Assembly (NCBI RefSeq): GCF_019249725.2
Contig: NZ_CP137559.1
Span: forward strand, 1,797,501-1,861,500
Source of the DNA: Segatella hominis
Lineage (GTDB): Bacteria > Bacteroidota > Bacteroidia > Bacteroidales > Bacteroidaceae
Direction of reading: 5' to 3'
Length of the DNA stretch: 64,000 nucleotides
The notes beneath the pieces were generated by a model that was not told the DNA's origin, ran no database searches, and was given only the letters and a program-made list of their open reading frames with translations. The stretch's first letter is position 1, and each line of letters begins with the position of its first letter. Position numbers and translations under genes: made by a program. This document shows, in pieces, positions 8,830 through 16,914 of this stretch.

Positions 8830-9450
8830 ATGAAATATAAACATATCGTATTCGACATAGACGGTACATTGATAGATACGGAATATGCAGTCATCAACTC
8901 TTTAATAAAAACAATTACAGAAATAACGGGACGTGCACCTCAATATGAAAGTATGAAATTTGCTTTAGGTATTACCGGAAGAAATGCGTTGGAATTACTC
9001 AAAATACCCGACATAGAAGATGCTTTGAAACGATGGGATAGGAATATGAAATTGCTCCAGCACACTATTCAACCTTTTCAAGGTATCAAAGAATGCTTGC
9101 AATCCCTTTTATCAAAAGGCTATCTTTTAGGCATTGTAACCTCCAAAACATATCAAGAATATCATTCTGATTTTGAACCATTAGGGTTAGCGGACTTTTT
9201 TTCCACAATTGTATGTGCAGATGATACTGATGAACATAAGCCCAAAGCAGCACCCTTAGTAGCATATTTGGCTAAAGCCCATATAAACCCCGAAAATGCT
9301 CTCTATATTGGTGATAGTATTTATGATATTCAATGTGCTGACAATGCCGGTGTTGATTCCGGATTGGTTTTATGGAGCAACAATGTATCTAATCCTATAC
9401 GTGCAGACTATTATTTTAAGACACCCCATGATATAAGTAAAATTCTATAA
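8830..9450 (+). CDS. HAD-superfamily phosphatase (Gph/PGP-like)
   Basis: 206 aa. Motif I is FDIDGTLIDTE (nucleophile and acid/base Asp at residues 9 and 11). Motif II is the Thr/Ser in IVTSKTY, motif III the Lys in EHKPKAAP, and motif IV is YIGDSIYDIQCA. A helical C1 cap lies between I and II, as in phosphoglycolate phosphatase-type enzymes, which dephosphorylate small phosphometabolites. It is the second gene of a two-gene cargo unit. A Nudix enzyme releasing a phosphorylated product that the HAD enzyme then dephosphorylates would be a natural two-step pathway, but that is inference. Confidence 0.85.
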   Translation: MKYKHIVFDIDGTLIDTEYAVINSLIKTITEITGRAPQYESMKFALGITGRNALELLKIPDIEDALKRWDRNMKLLQHTIQPFQGIKECLQSLLSKGYLLGIVTSKTYQEYHSDFEPLGLADFFSTIVCADDTDEHKPKAAPLVAYLAKAHINPENALYIGDSIYDIQCADNAGVDSGLVLWSNNVSNPIRADYYFKTPHDISKIL

Positions 9451-9477
9451 AAGACGAACTGACTAATTATGAAATCT

Positions 9478-9515
9478 GCCGCATCAAGACCATTTGGTCA
9501 AGATACGGCTTTTTT
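9478..9515 (+). terminator. Rho-independent terminator of the cargo unit
   Basis: GCCG at 9478-9481 pairs with CGGC at 9506-9509. The inner part of the stem is imperfect, ending in GACCA/TGGTC around a short loop. A run of T follows from 9510. Confidence 0.75.
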
Positions 9516-9577
9516 AGTTGTAATATCCAATTATAAGGAAATAGGGAAGAAAAGCGATTTTGCCAAAGGCTACATTA

Positions 9578-10324
9578 TCATCCATGGAAATCATATCCAC
9601 CATTGGCAGGCTCGTCAATAGGGATTATATCATTGGAGCATGGTGCTTTCAGGTTCTTCAATGTACTGTAGTCCAAGCCTTCAAACGGTTTGGGGAACAA
9701 TGCCTTGATAAAAGCTATTCGCATGGCCATTGTGTAATCACGTTTACCCAAACGCTCTGCGATATTCCACACGAAGTGCCTTAAAGGGATATTCTCAACC
9801 GTCTCCTTGAAGCGGTTTATTGCTGTCGGGGTATAGTTGGTGTCGTTGCTCCATTCCTTGACAGCCTCAATTACCTTGTACAAATCTTCCTCATAAAGAA
9901 ACCTTGACATGGTACGATGCACATAGTCAAGTACGGCTCTTGTTCGCTTGTCCTTTTCCTCCTGTGCTTCTTTTTCTTGTGCCTCTACACGCTTGGCATA
10001 GTCTTCATGACTGTATCGTGCTGACTCTGTTTGTGGTAATGTTTGCATTGGCTGTTCTTGTTCTGTTGCTGGCTCTGCTTCTACAACGTTTTTCTTTGTC
10101 TTGCTGTTGCTACCAACGGTCATCAGTTCATAGGGATAATTCACCATAGAAATGAATATCGCCCAAAGCAGGATGTTGCTCCCTACAAAGATGATTGACT
10201 CGACAAACAGACTTTGGTGAAAGTCATTGCCTACATACATAGCCACGACAAGAGAGATGGCGAGAATTGCAGTACCAACAAAAGCGTAGATGGTACAATC
10301 TGAAGTTGTCTTGTTTTCTATCAT
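9578..10324 (-). CDS. Two-TM membrane protein of the mobilizable element, unknown function
   Basis: 248 aa. Two hydrophobic helices lie at about residues 11-31 (YAFVGTAILAISLVVAMYVG) and 38-60 (IIFVGSNILLWAIFISMV). A charged, Gln/Glu-rich linker (residues 75-125) and a helical C-terminal domain with no motif I recognise follow. The topology suggests a membrane-anchored cytoplasmic domain. It lies between the integrase and the cargo, on the element strand, so it is probably a backbone gene. Possible roles such as entry exclusion or helper-element interaction are speculation. Confidence 0.65.
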   Translation of the reverse strand: MIENKTTSDCTIYAFVGTAILAISLVVAMYVGNDFHQSLFVESIIFVGSNILLWAIFISMVNYPYELMTVGSNSKTKKNVVEAEPATEQEQPMQTLPQTESARYSHEDYAKRVEAQEKEAQEEKDKRTRAVLDYVHRTMSRFLYEEDLYKVIEAVKEWSNDTNYTPTAINRFKETVENIPLRHFVWNIAERLGKRDYTMAMRIAFIKALFPKPFEGLDYSTLKNLKAPCSNDIIPIDEPANGGYDFHG

Positions 10325-10629
10325 TATTGTATTCGTTTTATTGTTATTCGTTCAAAAACTTCCACAAAGTTAGATGCAGAAGCATGTAAAAACCGCATTT
10401 ACGTTCTTTGGCACTCTTTCTTTTACGCTTTATTAGCGTTCTAATATGATTTCATACTCTGAATCATACTTTAAACTTCTCGTTAGTGTCAGTTGCTGCT
10501 AATTGCTGACTACAAAGGTAAGGGCAAAGAAAAGGGAAATTTGCAGTTCCTCTTTAATATCAACAGAAATTAGGATGTATTTGTCGAATTGGTTCTATCC
10601 ACGACAGCAAATAGAACCAACAAAACGAG
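10325..10629. other. Intergenic region inside the mobilizable element
   Basis: About 300 nt without a gene. Two minus-strand -7 candidates occur, read on plus as CAAAGTTA (10365-10372) and CAAAGGTA (10513-10520). Either could serve the membrane-protein gene ending at 10324, but neither has a clear -33 partner. Confidence 0.4.
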
Positions 10630-10668
10630 AAAAGGACTATTGGAACACTATCATTCCAACAGTCCTTT
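10630..10668 (-). terminator. Terminator of the integrase gene
   Basis: AAAAGGACTATTGGAA pairs with TTCCAACAGTCCTTTT with one internal mismatch around an 8-nt loop. It lies about 22 nt beyond the integrase stop codon. The T-run on the minus strand is interrupted, but the stem is strong. Confidence 0.75.
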
Positions 10669-10690
10669 TCTGCGTGTTATTGTCAAATGG

Positions 10691-11812
10691 TTACTTTCTC
10701 AACGTAATGCAGCCAACCGAAGCACGTTTCTGTGCATCGGAAATCTTGGCATACACTTCTGTCGTTGCCACATTCTTGTGACCGAGATAACGCTGCACAA
10801 CCGCAATACTGGTTCCTGCATCGAGCTGGAGACAGGCAAAGCTGTGGCGTGAGCAATGATAGGAGATATGCTTGGTTATCCCTGCATCTCTCAGCCAGTT
10901 CTTCAATGGTGCCTGTGTCATGGAGTCTTTGAAATCGGGGAACACCTTGCCACGTTTATCCGGTGAATAGCCTATCAGTTCCAAGGCTTCCTCACTGATT
11001 GGGTTATGCACGATGTCTTTTGTCTTCTGCATTCGTGTAGTGACATACATCACACCATCGCTGCCGTATGGCTGTATTTCTTCCCAAGTGAGCTTCTTGA
11101 TGTCGCTCTTTCTCAAAGCCGTTAGGCAAGAGAACAGGAAGGCTCGCTTCAAGGCAGGAGCAGAGCAAGGTGTGGATGCCAAGCGGATAACCTCGTCTTG
11201 TGAAAGATGCTCCTTGTCAGTCGGGATTGTCTCGATACGCTCCAAGAAACCGTTCGGGTTCTCCTTTATCTTGCGGTCACGATAGGCAGTGTGGATTGAA
11301 GCACGGAACGTTGACCAGTAGTTGGCTGCTGAGTTGATATGCAGCTTTCTGTTCTTATGCAGTCCCTGTGGTGCTGTCAGCAGATACTCACGAAATCTGT
11401 TGCACAAGTCCACGTTTATCTCCCCGAAGGTACACTTGCCTTGCGTGAAGGTACGAAAGTGCATATAAACGTGTTGCCACTTGGAGTTCTTCTTGTCCGC
11501 CAGTTTCTTGAAATAGGCAAGGAAATCGCCTTTCATCTTCTCCTTGTCGAAGAAATCATAACGCTCGTTGACGATAGCCTCGAAGCGACGGCAGCGTATC
11601 GCCTCGGCTCTTGCCGTAAGGTTGAGGTTGTACTTCTGTTCCGTCTGGTTCTTCGGCTTGGCATAAATGTAGATGCCAAGCGACTCGTGGCGGATGACTT
11701 TCATCGTGCTCTCGTCACGATAGCCTGGATAATAGTCAAGATAATAGGACAGCATGCGTCCGTCCTTGATTTTGCGTGTACGCAATGATACGGTCTTACA
11801 AATGTTGCTCAT
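10691..11812 (-). CDS. Tyrosine recombinase (integrase)
   Basis: 373 aa, full length for the Bacteroidales mobile-element integrase group. It has an N-terminal arm-binding domain (1-90), a SAM-like core-binding domain (about 95-190) and a catalytic domain with every active-site residue in place: R234 (TALRKSD), K263, H319 and R322 (HCSRHSF), H345 (LGH) and nucleophile Y354 (TEVYAK). It should insert and excise the element. The HTH gene upstream (11941-12915) and the excisionase-like gene at 7563-7934 are the likely partners. I found no tRNA gene at either edge, so the target site is not obvious. Confidence 0.93.
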   Translation of the reverse strand: MSNICKTVSLRTRKIKDGRMLSYYLDYYPGYRDESTMKVIRHESLGIYIYAKPKNQTEQKYNLNLTARAEAIRCRRFEAIVNERYDFFDKEKMKGDFLAYFKKLADKKNSKWQHVYMHFRTFTQGKCTFGEINVDLCNRFREYLLTAPQGLHKNRKLHINSAANYWSTFRASIHTAYRDRKIKENPNGFLERIETIPTDKEHLSQDEVIRLASTPCSAPALKRAFLFSCLTALRKSDIKKLTWEEIQPYGSDGVMYVTTRMQKTKDIVHNPISEEALELIGYSPDKRGKVFPDFKDSMTQAPLKNWLRDAGITKHISYHCSRHSFACLQLDAGTSIAVVQRYLGHKNVATTEVYAKISDAQKRASVGCITLRK

Positions 11813-11940
11813 AACTGATATGTATTATTGATGATTATTCGTGGTGAAGTGTCTCTTCACAGCTGCAAAATAACGGAATGAAATCTCCGTGACTCCAATT
11901 ATTCATAGTAACTGATGGATAATGATGAAATCATTTGAAA

Positions 11941-12915
11941 TCACAGTCCTTTTGCTGCCCTTTCTGCCATTGCACGTTCCACATCCGTCTTCAAAAGCAG
12001 GTTTTTTACGCCCACTTTTACCTTACTGATATGGTGAACTCTCACGATATGGCAGATGTTGGCACTTGTCAGACCATACAACTGTTGCATCTGTTCGGTG
12101 GTATAATAGTTGTCATCGTTCATGAGGTCAGTCCTGCGAAGTTCTTCAAGATGTTCCTTGGAATAATAGGTACGACCGTACTCACGTTTGGTGGGTATCT
12201 TATGACGGTAGGTGTATGCCCTAAGTGCTGACTTGCTCATGCTAAAGGCTTCCTCTACATCATCAGCAGTCACCCATTCCGTTATGCTGTTGAGGTCAAC
12301 GGCAGTTCCGAAGAACTCATCAATGTGCCGTTTGCTGTAATAGTTCTTGCCAGCGATACGGCACATCGGTATCTGGTTGCGCTTGGCGGATGTATAGAGC
12401 CAAGACTTCTTGACCTTATAAATGGACATCACTTCCTCGCCCGAATAATAGTCAAGCACCTCATTCTCCTCTTTCCCTTTTGTCGGTTCCTGCTTTCGTA
12501 TTGGCTTTTCTGTTTTTGCCTTTTTACTGAGCTTGCTCTTGCTGGCAGGAATCACACGCTTGTAGGGATTACCCTCAAACATCTTCTCTATATCAGATTT
12601 TCTAACGAATGCCATTCTGCTGCTCAATCTTGATGCCTTCAACTTGCCGTTAGCCACAAGTTTGTAGATATACTGTCGGGTGCATCCCATCAGCACAGCT
12701 GCCTTTGAGAATGTAAGATACTCTTGATGTTGCAGATCCATGATTGGCTCAATACCGTTAATCAAGTCCTGCTGTCTTTTCTTCCTAAGACGTTTTGCCT
12801 CTGCCTGACATTCCTCGGAACAGTATTTCTGCATACCGCTTCTTGGCACGAATGTATTGCCACAAAATTCACATTTTCTTGTCGGTCTCATACTCTTTGA
12901 TATTGCTTTGTTCAA
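11941..12915 (-). CDS. Multi-HTH regulatory protein with N-terminal zinc finger
   Basis: 324 aa. The N-terminus has a Cys4 finger (CEFCGN, then YCSEECQAEAKRL). Several excisionase-type HTH units follow: LTFSKAAVLMGCTRQYIYKLV (about residue 68), a second near GEEVMSIYKVKKSWLYTSA, a third near DDVEEAFSMSKSALRAYTY and a fourth near YYTTEQMQQLYGLTSANICHI. Each ends in a short lysine/tyrosine wing. A chain of repeated HTH units suggests binding to extended DNA, as expected for a recombination directionality factor or a master regulator of excision. The gene ends 128 nt before the integrase start and is preceded by a palindrome and a promoter. Confidence 0.75.
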   Translation of the reverse strand: MNKAISKSMRPTRKCEFCGNTFVPRSGMQKYCSEECQAEAKRLRKKRQQDLINGIEPIMDLQHQEYLTFSKAAVLMGCTRQYIYKLVANGKLKASRLSSRMAFVRKSDIEKMFEGNPYKRVIPASKSKLSKKAKTEKPIRKQEPTKGKEENEVLDYYSGEEVMSIYKVKKSWLYTSAKRNQIPMCRIAGKNYYSKRHIDEFFGTAVDLNSITEWVTADDVEEAFSMSKSALRAYTYRHKIPTKREYGRTYYSKEHLEELRRTDLMNDDNYYTTEQMQQLYGLTSANICHIVRVHHISKVKVGVKNLLLKTDVERAMAERAAKGL

Positions 12916-12959
12916 ATTGATTTGAGTATTCTACCAATGGAGTAAACGGAAGTGAACCA

Positions 12960-12976
12960 TTGACAATCTTTGTCAA
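12960..12976. promoter_or_regulatory. Palindromic operator candidate upstream of the multi-HTH gene
   Basis: TTGACAA (12960-12966) and TTGTCAA (12970-12976) form a perfect 7-bp inverted repeat around TCT. A related half-site, ATTGTCAAC, lies near 13047. The site is within the leader between the promoter at 13116-13147 and the start codon, which suits autoregulation by the HTH protein. Confidence 0.5.
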
Positions 12977-13115
12977 CCCAGTCCACGATATAACGCTTTT
13001 TGCCTATCAGCTTCAAATCTGTCCTCCATCGTAACCACTCGTAAATCATTGTCAACTACGTTCACAATATGACAAAATAAAAGCTCCGCAAATTCTCCAC
13101 GGTAGAAATACGCTG

Positions 13116-13147
13116 CAAAAATATGTGGAAAATCGGGAACTGCCAAA
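13116..13147 (-). promoter_or_regulatory. Promoter of the multi-HTH/integrase region
   Basis: On the minus strand this reads TTTG (13147-13144), 20 nt, then TATTTTTG (13123-13116). It is a good match to the Bacteroidota promoter and leaves a leader of about 190 nt before the start at 12915. Confidence 0.6.
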
Positions 13148-14040
13148 AAGCACTCAGAAAGTGTTAAAAATCAAAGAGTATTGAAAATCAAGGCTTTATG
13201 TTTGGTTGGTCATAGTAAGTTATGGTTAGTTATAAGGCTCTAAATACAAAAGAGGTAATCAATGTGAATGTGCTTTTCAGAATAATATTTGATTTCACTG
13301 ATAGCATGATTAATCTCATTAAATTCTACTTCTTTTTCTTCAATATATTTATTTTTGTTCGACAATTTTACTATACATCACGATTTCGCTCCTGAAAACC
13401 TATATATTTGAGCTTAAAAATAAGGGGTTTTAGTGAAAAAATCCGCAGTTTTGAGCTCTTAAGTGAAAGAATAAGCCGAAAAACGCTCCATAAATAGGGA
13501 TTTCTTATCATAGTATAAATACACAATAATTGTTCCCTCTCTAATTTACGTATTACTGCCTATGGTTGATTCAACTCCCATGAGTTAGGATTTATAAGTC
13601 ACTCATAATAAAGTACTTAACTCCGCCACTTGGGGGGGTAATTCTAATTCACTCTATATGTTATCAGCATCTAAAATGTTCCGTATTTCATATCTTTTGG
13701 CAAAGATAATAAATCTTTTATATAATATCGAATTTTATTATTTTTTTTAACGTAAAAGCAGAAAATAGCTATTTTGGGGGTATAAGAAGTCCAATTTTGA
13801 TGGCAAAACATCCATTTTAGAGACAAGAAAAAGGCCTCAATTTGCAGTTTTGGGCTGAATATTTTACAGAATTGAATAGAGAAGACTATAGAGACAGATG
13901 CTGATTGTTAGTATATTTTATCTTTATTGCACTTATAAATGTGTCGCGAGCAAAATAGATTAGACTACATAACTTATTGATAGTCAACAACATAAACAAT
14001 CATAACAATTAAAAATGATTCTCCTATTAAGTAGCATTCT
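13148..14040. other. AT-rich non-coding stretch at the right side of the mobilizable element
   Basis: Nearly 0.9 kb without a credible coding frame on either strand. It holds poly-A/T runs, a G-rich tract (13628-13640) and short direct repeats. The right end of the mobilizable element probably lies here or just left of it, but I found no direct repeat shared with the 2.4-2.8 kb side that I would call an att site. Confidence 0.5.
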
Positions 14041-14195
14041 GGTCAAAAAGGTCAATGTCATAGTTGGTCAATTTATAAGAAGTATTGGTCATTTTTTCTA
14101 TAGTATAATATAAATATATATTTATATTATACTATAGGCTTTTTGACCCATCCCCCGAAGGATTTTGACCAACAATGACATTGACCTTTATGACC
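14041..14195. repeat. Nested 155-bp dyad with eight symmetric GGTCA boxes and a perfect 40-bp palindrome
   Basis: Outer arms 14041-14071 and 14165-14195 are 31-bp inverted repeats with two mismatches. The centre 14098-14137 is a perfect 40-bp AT palindrome. GGTCA starts at 14041, 14050, 14066 and 14087. The complement TGACC ends at 14195, 14186, 14170 and 14148, so the eight boxes are mirror-placed about the palindrome centre. It lies about 140 bp upstream of the promoter for the HU-like gene. Confidence 0.9.
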
Positions 14196-14334
14196 GCTTT
14201 TCTAAAATTCTGAACCGCTTCCTTCATTTTCTTCCAATTCTATCAAAATGCAGCAATTGATTTCCGAAATATCGTTGTAAAGCACTATCTGTCAGACACT
14301 TACAGACACCCCTAAAAAATCTGTAGCGGAAAAA

Positions 14335-14366
14335 TTTGTTTTCAACTCCAAATTGTTGTACCTTTG
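14335..14366 (+). promoter_or_regulatory. Promoter of the HU-like gene
   Basis: TTTG at 14335-14338, 20 nt, then TACCTTTG at 14359-14366: a perfect Bacteroidota promoter. It implies a leader of about 160 nt before the ATG at 14536. The leader contains TTGATGT/ACATCAA (about 14437-14460) and CAATCGA/TCGATTG complements, so it may be structured. Confidence 0.8.
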
Positions 14367-14535
14367 CACCAGCAATCGAAAGAAAGCTTCTCTTGTACCG
14401 AAAGTCGGTCTTTACAGACGACACATTTAAGTCTCGATTGATGTAAGGCGCCGGACATCAATGACGACCAAAATAAGGGCAAGAAACGGGGCTTCTGGGG
14501 AATTGAAATATCAACCATCAAAACACACACAAAGT

Positions 14536-15249
14536 ATGATTAACTACAGCATTACCATGCGCTCAGTGAACAGTAACCTCCTTGAAATCAATCAGGCTAA
14601 ATCACGTATCAACCAGGCAAAGCGAGAGGGTAAGACCCCCGACCAGGCCGACCTCAACCTGGTGAAGACCGAGAAGAAGAATGCCTTCGCCGTATCTCAG
14701 TATTCTGATGTGATGACTATCGAGAAGTTTGCCAAGCACATCTCCAGCCACGGCAGCGTCTATTCTCGCGCAGACATCTCTGCCATCCTCTACATGACCG
14801 TAGATTGCATGAGAGAGCAGCTCCTCGAAGGCAAGAAAATCCGCCTCGGCGATCTCGGTGATTTCTCCATCCTCCTCTCATCCAAGGGCGCTGAGGATGC
14901 AGACAAGTTCTCCGCTCAGAACATCACTGACGTGAAGGTTCAGTGGGAGCCAGGCGCTGAGTTCAAGAACCTCATTGCCGATGCAGAGTTCAACCTCGTA
15001 GCCAGCCGCAGCGCTCAGGCTGCAGTCATCAAGGCCATCAAGGAGGGCAAAGCCAACGTGGACATCAACACTCCAACTACTCCTGGCGACGGTTCTGATG
15101 GCGGTGGCTCTAACCCAAACGGCGGCACTCCTGCAGGAGGTAACACCGAGCAGAGCGGCGGCACCAGCCAAGGCACCGGTTCCAACCCAAGCGGCGACAA
15201 TAAGGGCGACACTGGACAGGACGGCGATGGAGACTACGAATTGAAGTAA
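14536..15249 (+). CDS. HU-family DNA-binding protein with long Gly-rich tail
   Basis: 237 aa from the ATG at 14536. The upstream in-frame ATG at 14461 adds 25 residues that look unlike the family, so I prefer MINYSITMRSVN. Residues 1-130 match the Bacteroidales HU-like group (YSRADISAILYMTVDCMREQLLEGKKIRLGDLG, shown only as its landmark), with the helical dimer part and DNA-binding strands. The tail, residues 178-237, is a low-complexity Gly/Asn/Thr/Ser/Asp stretch likely to be disordered. The smalltalk gene follows about 130 nt downstream, a pairing seen often in Bacteroides and Prevotella. Function beyond DNA binding is not established. Confidence 0.85.
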   Translation: MINYSITMRSVNSNLLEINQAKSRINQAKREGKTPDQADLNLVKTEKKNAFAVSQYSDVMTIEKFAKHISSHGSVYSRADISAILYMTVDCMREQLLEGKKIRLGDLGDFSILLSSKGAEDADKFSAQNITDVKVQWEPGAEFKNLIADAEFNLVASRSAQAAVIKAIKEGKANVDINTPTTPGDGSDGGGSNPNGGTPAGGNTEQSGGTSQGTGSNPSGDNKGDTGQDGDGDYELK

Positions 15250-15253
15250 CCTC

Positions 15254-15282
15254 TCCCCCGCCAGAGTGAAGCTGGCGGGGCG
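15254..15282. terminator. GC-rich hairpin after the HU-like gene
   Basis: CCCCGCCAG and CTGGCGGGG form a perfect 9-bp stem around AGTGAAG. There is no T-run after it, so it may stabilise the mRNA end or attenuate transcription into smalltalk rather than terminate fully. Confidence 0.55.
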
Positions 15283-15376
15283 CCCCTACCCTCCCGAAGT
15301 CCTAACAGACCAAGGGAAAATTAACCTCATGTGAAACACACAAAATATTTAGTTTAACCTTTAAAATTGAATCAAA

Positions 15377-15481
15377 ATGAGTAAAATAAAAGCAGACACT
15401 TGGAAGACCATTCTTCAAATCGCCATCAGTTTCTTAACGGCAATTGCCACTTCTTTGGGCATGTCAAGTTGTATGGGATAG
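15377..15481 (+). CDS. Smalltalk protein (34-aa membrane/lipid-linked peptide)
   Basis: ATG at 15377, TAG at 15479-15481, encoding 34 residues: a short polar start (MSKIKADTWK), a hydrophobic helix (ILQIAISFLTAIATSLGM) and the typical end SSCMG. This matches the smalltalk peptide family found downstream of HU-like genes in Bacteroidales. The C-terminal Cys is a family hallmark. Function is unknown. It is followed by a terminator, so the HU-like gene and smalltalk form one unit. Confidence 0.85.
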   Translation: MSKIKADTWKTILQIAISFLTAIATSLGMSSCMG

Positions 15482-15541
15482 GATTGATAATCCGTTCTTA
15501 AACGAACTCTTTGTATTTTTCATTAGAACTTTTAAGTTAGG

Positions 15542-15577
15542 GAGGGTGTGTCATAAGTCTGTGACGCACCCTTTTTT
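15542..15577 (+). terminator. Terminator after smalltalk (copy 1 of a repeated terminator)
   Basis: AGGGTG(T)GTCA pairs with TGAC(G)CACCCT and is followed by six T. The 36-nt core is identical to the copy at 16045-16082. Confidence 0.85.
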
Positions 15578-15783
15578 CTTATCATCTGACAGGAAACCCT
15601 ATCTTGTTACACACATAACAAAGCGAGAAAAATGATGATATATAAATTATTGTCACAAAAACAACATATCCGATAGCAAAACGTCATTTTCAAGGCTAAA
15701 AACAAGTGGTTGACCCATATCAAGAAAAACATATTGCAATGATATTTCTCGGCAAAAGATGCCGTTATTCGATAAAAAAGTGT

Positions 15784-15791
15784 TAACTTTG
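15784..15791 (+). promoter_or_regulatory. -7 box of the 46-aa membrane peptide gene
   Basis: TAACTTTG about 52 nt upstream of the ATG at 15843. No clear TTG lies 19-20 nt further upstream, so this is a partial match. Confidence 0.55.
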
Positions 15792-15842
15792 CACTCGTAT
15801 TTAAGAAATAACAAATAATAAATTTTAAAAAGGTTAATAATT

Positions 15843-15983
15843 ATGATGACTATTTTTACAATGGCTTTCGCCGCAGTTATGTTTTCAGGTATGGTTCTTT
15901 GCATGGGCATGTTCTTGAAACACGTTGTAAACTCAATTCCAGAAATGACTAACATGAGCCATTCTGTCAGCTTGAGCAAGTAA
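15843..15983 (+). CDS. 46-aa single-pass membrane peptide, unknown
   Basis: ATG at 15843 (an adjacent in-frame ATG at 15846), TAA at 15981-15983. The first 25 residues are hydrophobic and Met-rich (TIFTMAFAAVMFSGMVLCMG) and should span the membrane. The tail (HVVNSIPEMTNMSHSVSLSK) is polar and would face one side. It has its own -7 box upstream and a strong terminator downstream at 16045-16082, so it looks like a deliberate monocistronic unit rather than a chance frame. I recognise no family. Confidence 0.6.
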   Translation: MMTIFTMAFAAVMFSGMVLCMGMFLKHVVNSIPEMTNMSHSVSLSK

Positions 15984-16044
15984 GAATAGAACAATTATAT
16001 ATACATGAATCACTTTAGAAATAGAGAGAGATTTATATAAAGAT

Positions 16045-16082
16045 GAGGGTGTGTCATAAGTCTGTGACGCACCCTTTTTTTT
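16045..16082. terminator. Terminator copy 2, shared by convergent units
   Basis: The same 36-nt hairpin core as at 15542-15577, followed by eight T. It serves the 46-aa peptide gene on plus. On minus it lies about 55 nt beyond the last gene of the AbiE-like operon and could also end that transcript. Confidence 0.8.
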
Positions 16083-16136
16083 CGTTACACTAAGATAAGT
16101 GAATTCTTCGACATGGCAAACCCTGGGTGAGGTTTT

Positions 16137-16262
16137 TTAGCCTTTATCTGCAAACAGCTTACCATACAGATGTTTGGGCATGACCTTTCCCCGAGAATGA
16201 CTCGTTTGACTTGTATTCACCACAAATCTTACAGTATGTCCTTTATGCTTCTTCTTTGCCAT
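16137..16262 (-). CDS. 41-aa basic peptide at the end of the AbiE/PP2C operon
   Basis: ATG at 16260-16262 and TAA at 16137-16139 give a 41-aa, Lys/His/Arg-rich peptide beginning MAKKKHKGHTVRF and ending YGKLFADKG. It starts 13 nt after the PP2C stop codon on the same strand, and nothing else fills this gap before the terminator. Codon use is ordinary. I do not recognise it. It could be a real fourth gene of the operon, such as a small nucleic-acid-binding partner, or a remnant of a longer gene. Confidence 0.5.
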   Translation of the reverse strand: MAKKKHKGHTVRFVVNTSQTSHSRGKVMPKHLYGKLFADKG

Positions 16263-16275
16263 ATCTCTTATCTTA

Positions 16276-16914
16276 TCAAGGGTTATGCAACTGTATGAGA
16301 ATGCAGGATGCATCATCTTCCAAGTATTCTATACGACTTGGCAATTTGCTTTCTACTATAACAGAATCTATGCAATCCTTGGATTGATAAAATCCATCTG
16401 TACATAAAAACAACAAGTCCATGTCTGATATTTTCGTTTCTTGAATGGATATAGGGTTGCGGAAACCTCTTCCATTTACACAACGAGTCAGAAAAGTACA
16501 ATTATCACCTTCCTTCTGGTGGTCTTCAGTAAGTTGATGTATATCTTTTTCTTTTTTGTAATATAGACGGACATTTCCTTGCCATGCGTAATAGGCAGTA
16601 TCATCTTTTATGTATAAGACGGTAACTGCTGCTCCCATTTTGCAACAAAGAGCCTTGCATTTATCTGCAACTGCAATGTCTGCTTGTTCAAAAGCCTTTG
16701 CTAACAGCTCTCTTATATCCACAGAATCATGTTCTGCCAATATTTTATAAATGCTTTGTGCAACAGTGGCTGCTGCGATCTCACCATATTGTAAGCCACC
16801 CATACCATCGGCAAGGATAGCGATGCAACTCCCATCTTGTAATTGTTTGCACAAGATAAAATCTTGGTTTGTATCACATAAGCCTTTTTGACTACAATAT
16901 TTTATATCTATCAT
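16276..16914 (-). CDS. PP2C-type serine/threonine protein phosphatase
   Basis: 212 aa from ATG at 16912-16914. An 18-codon upstream extension overlaps the previous gene and is rejected. PP2C motifs are visible: DTNQDF (D18), LADGMGG (D36), TDGFYQ (D173) and EDDASCILIQ (D200/D201), giving the metal-binding acids. The usual GDSR motif reads GNVR (N114), a notable change. The gene is minimal length, with no transmembrane or regulatory domain, and so cytosolic. Its start overlaps the AbiEii-like stop as TAATG, implying translational coupling. The phosphatase probably acts with or on the toxin system, but its substrate is unknown. Confidence 0.88.
   Translation of the reverse strand: MIDIKYCSQKGLCDTNQDFILCKQLQDGSCIAILADGMGGLQYGEIAAATVAQSIYKILAEHDSVDIRELLAKAFEQADIAVADKCKALCCKMGAAVTVLYIKDDTAYYAWQGNVRLYYKKEKDIHQLTEDHQKEGDNCTFLTRCVNGRGFRNPISIQETKISDMDLLFLCTDGFYQSKDCIDSVIVESKLPSRIEYLEDDASCILIQLHNP

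Noticed and set aside
14461..14535. 25-codon extension of the HU-like gene
   Set aside because: Sequence unlike the family start, and within the structured leader; MINYS at 14536 fits HU-like proteins.
15653..15994. 113-codon minus-strand frame opposite the 46-aa peptide gene
   Set aside because: No promoter, and its composition is that of the complement of the plus-strand unit, which has its own -7 box and terminator.
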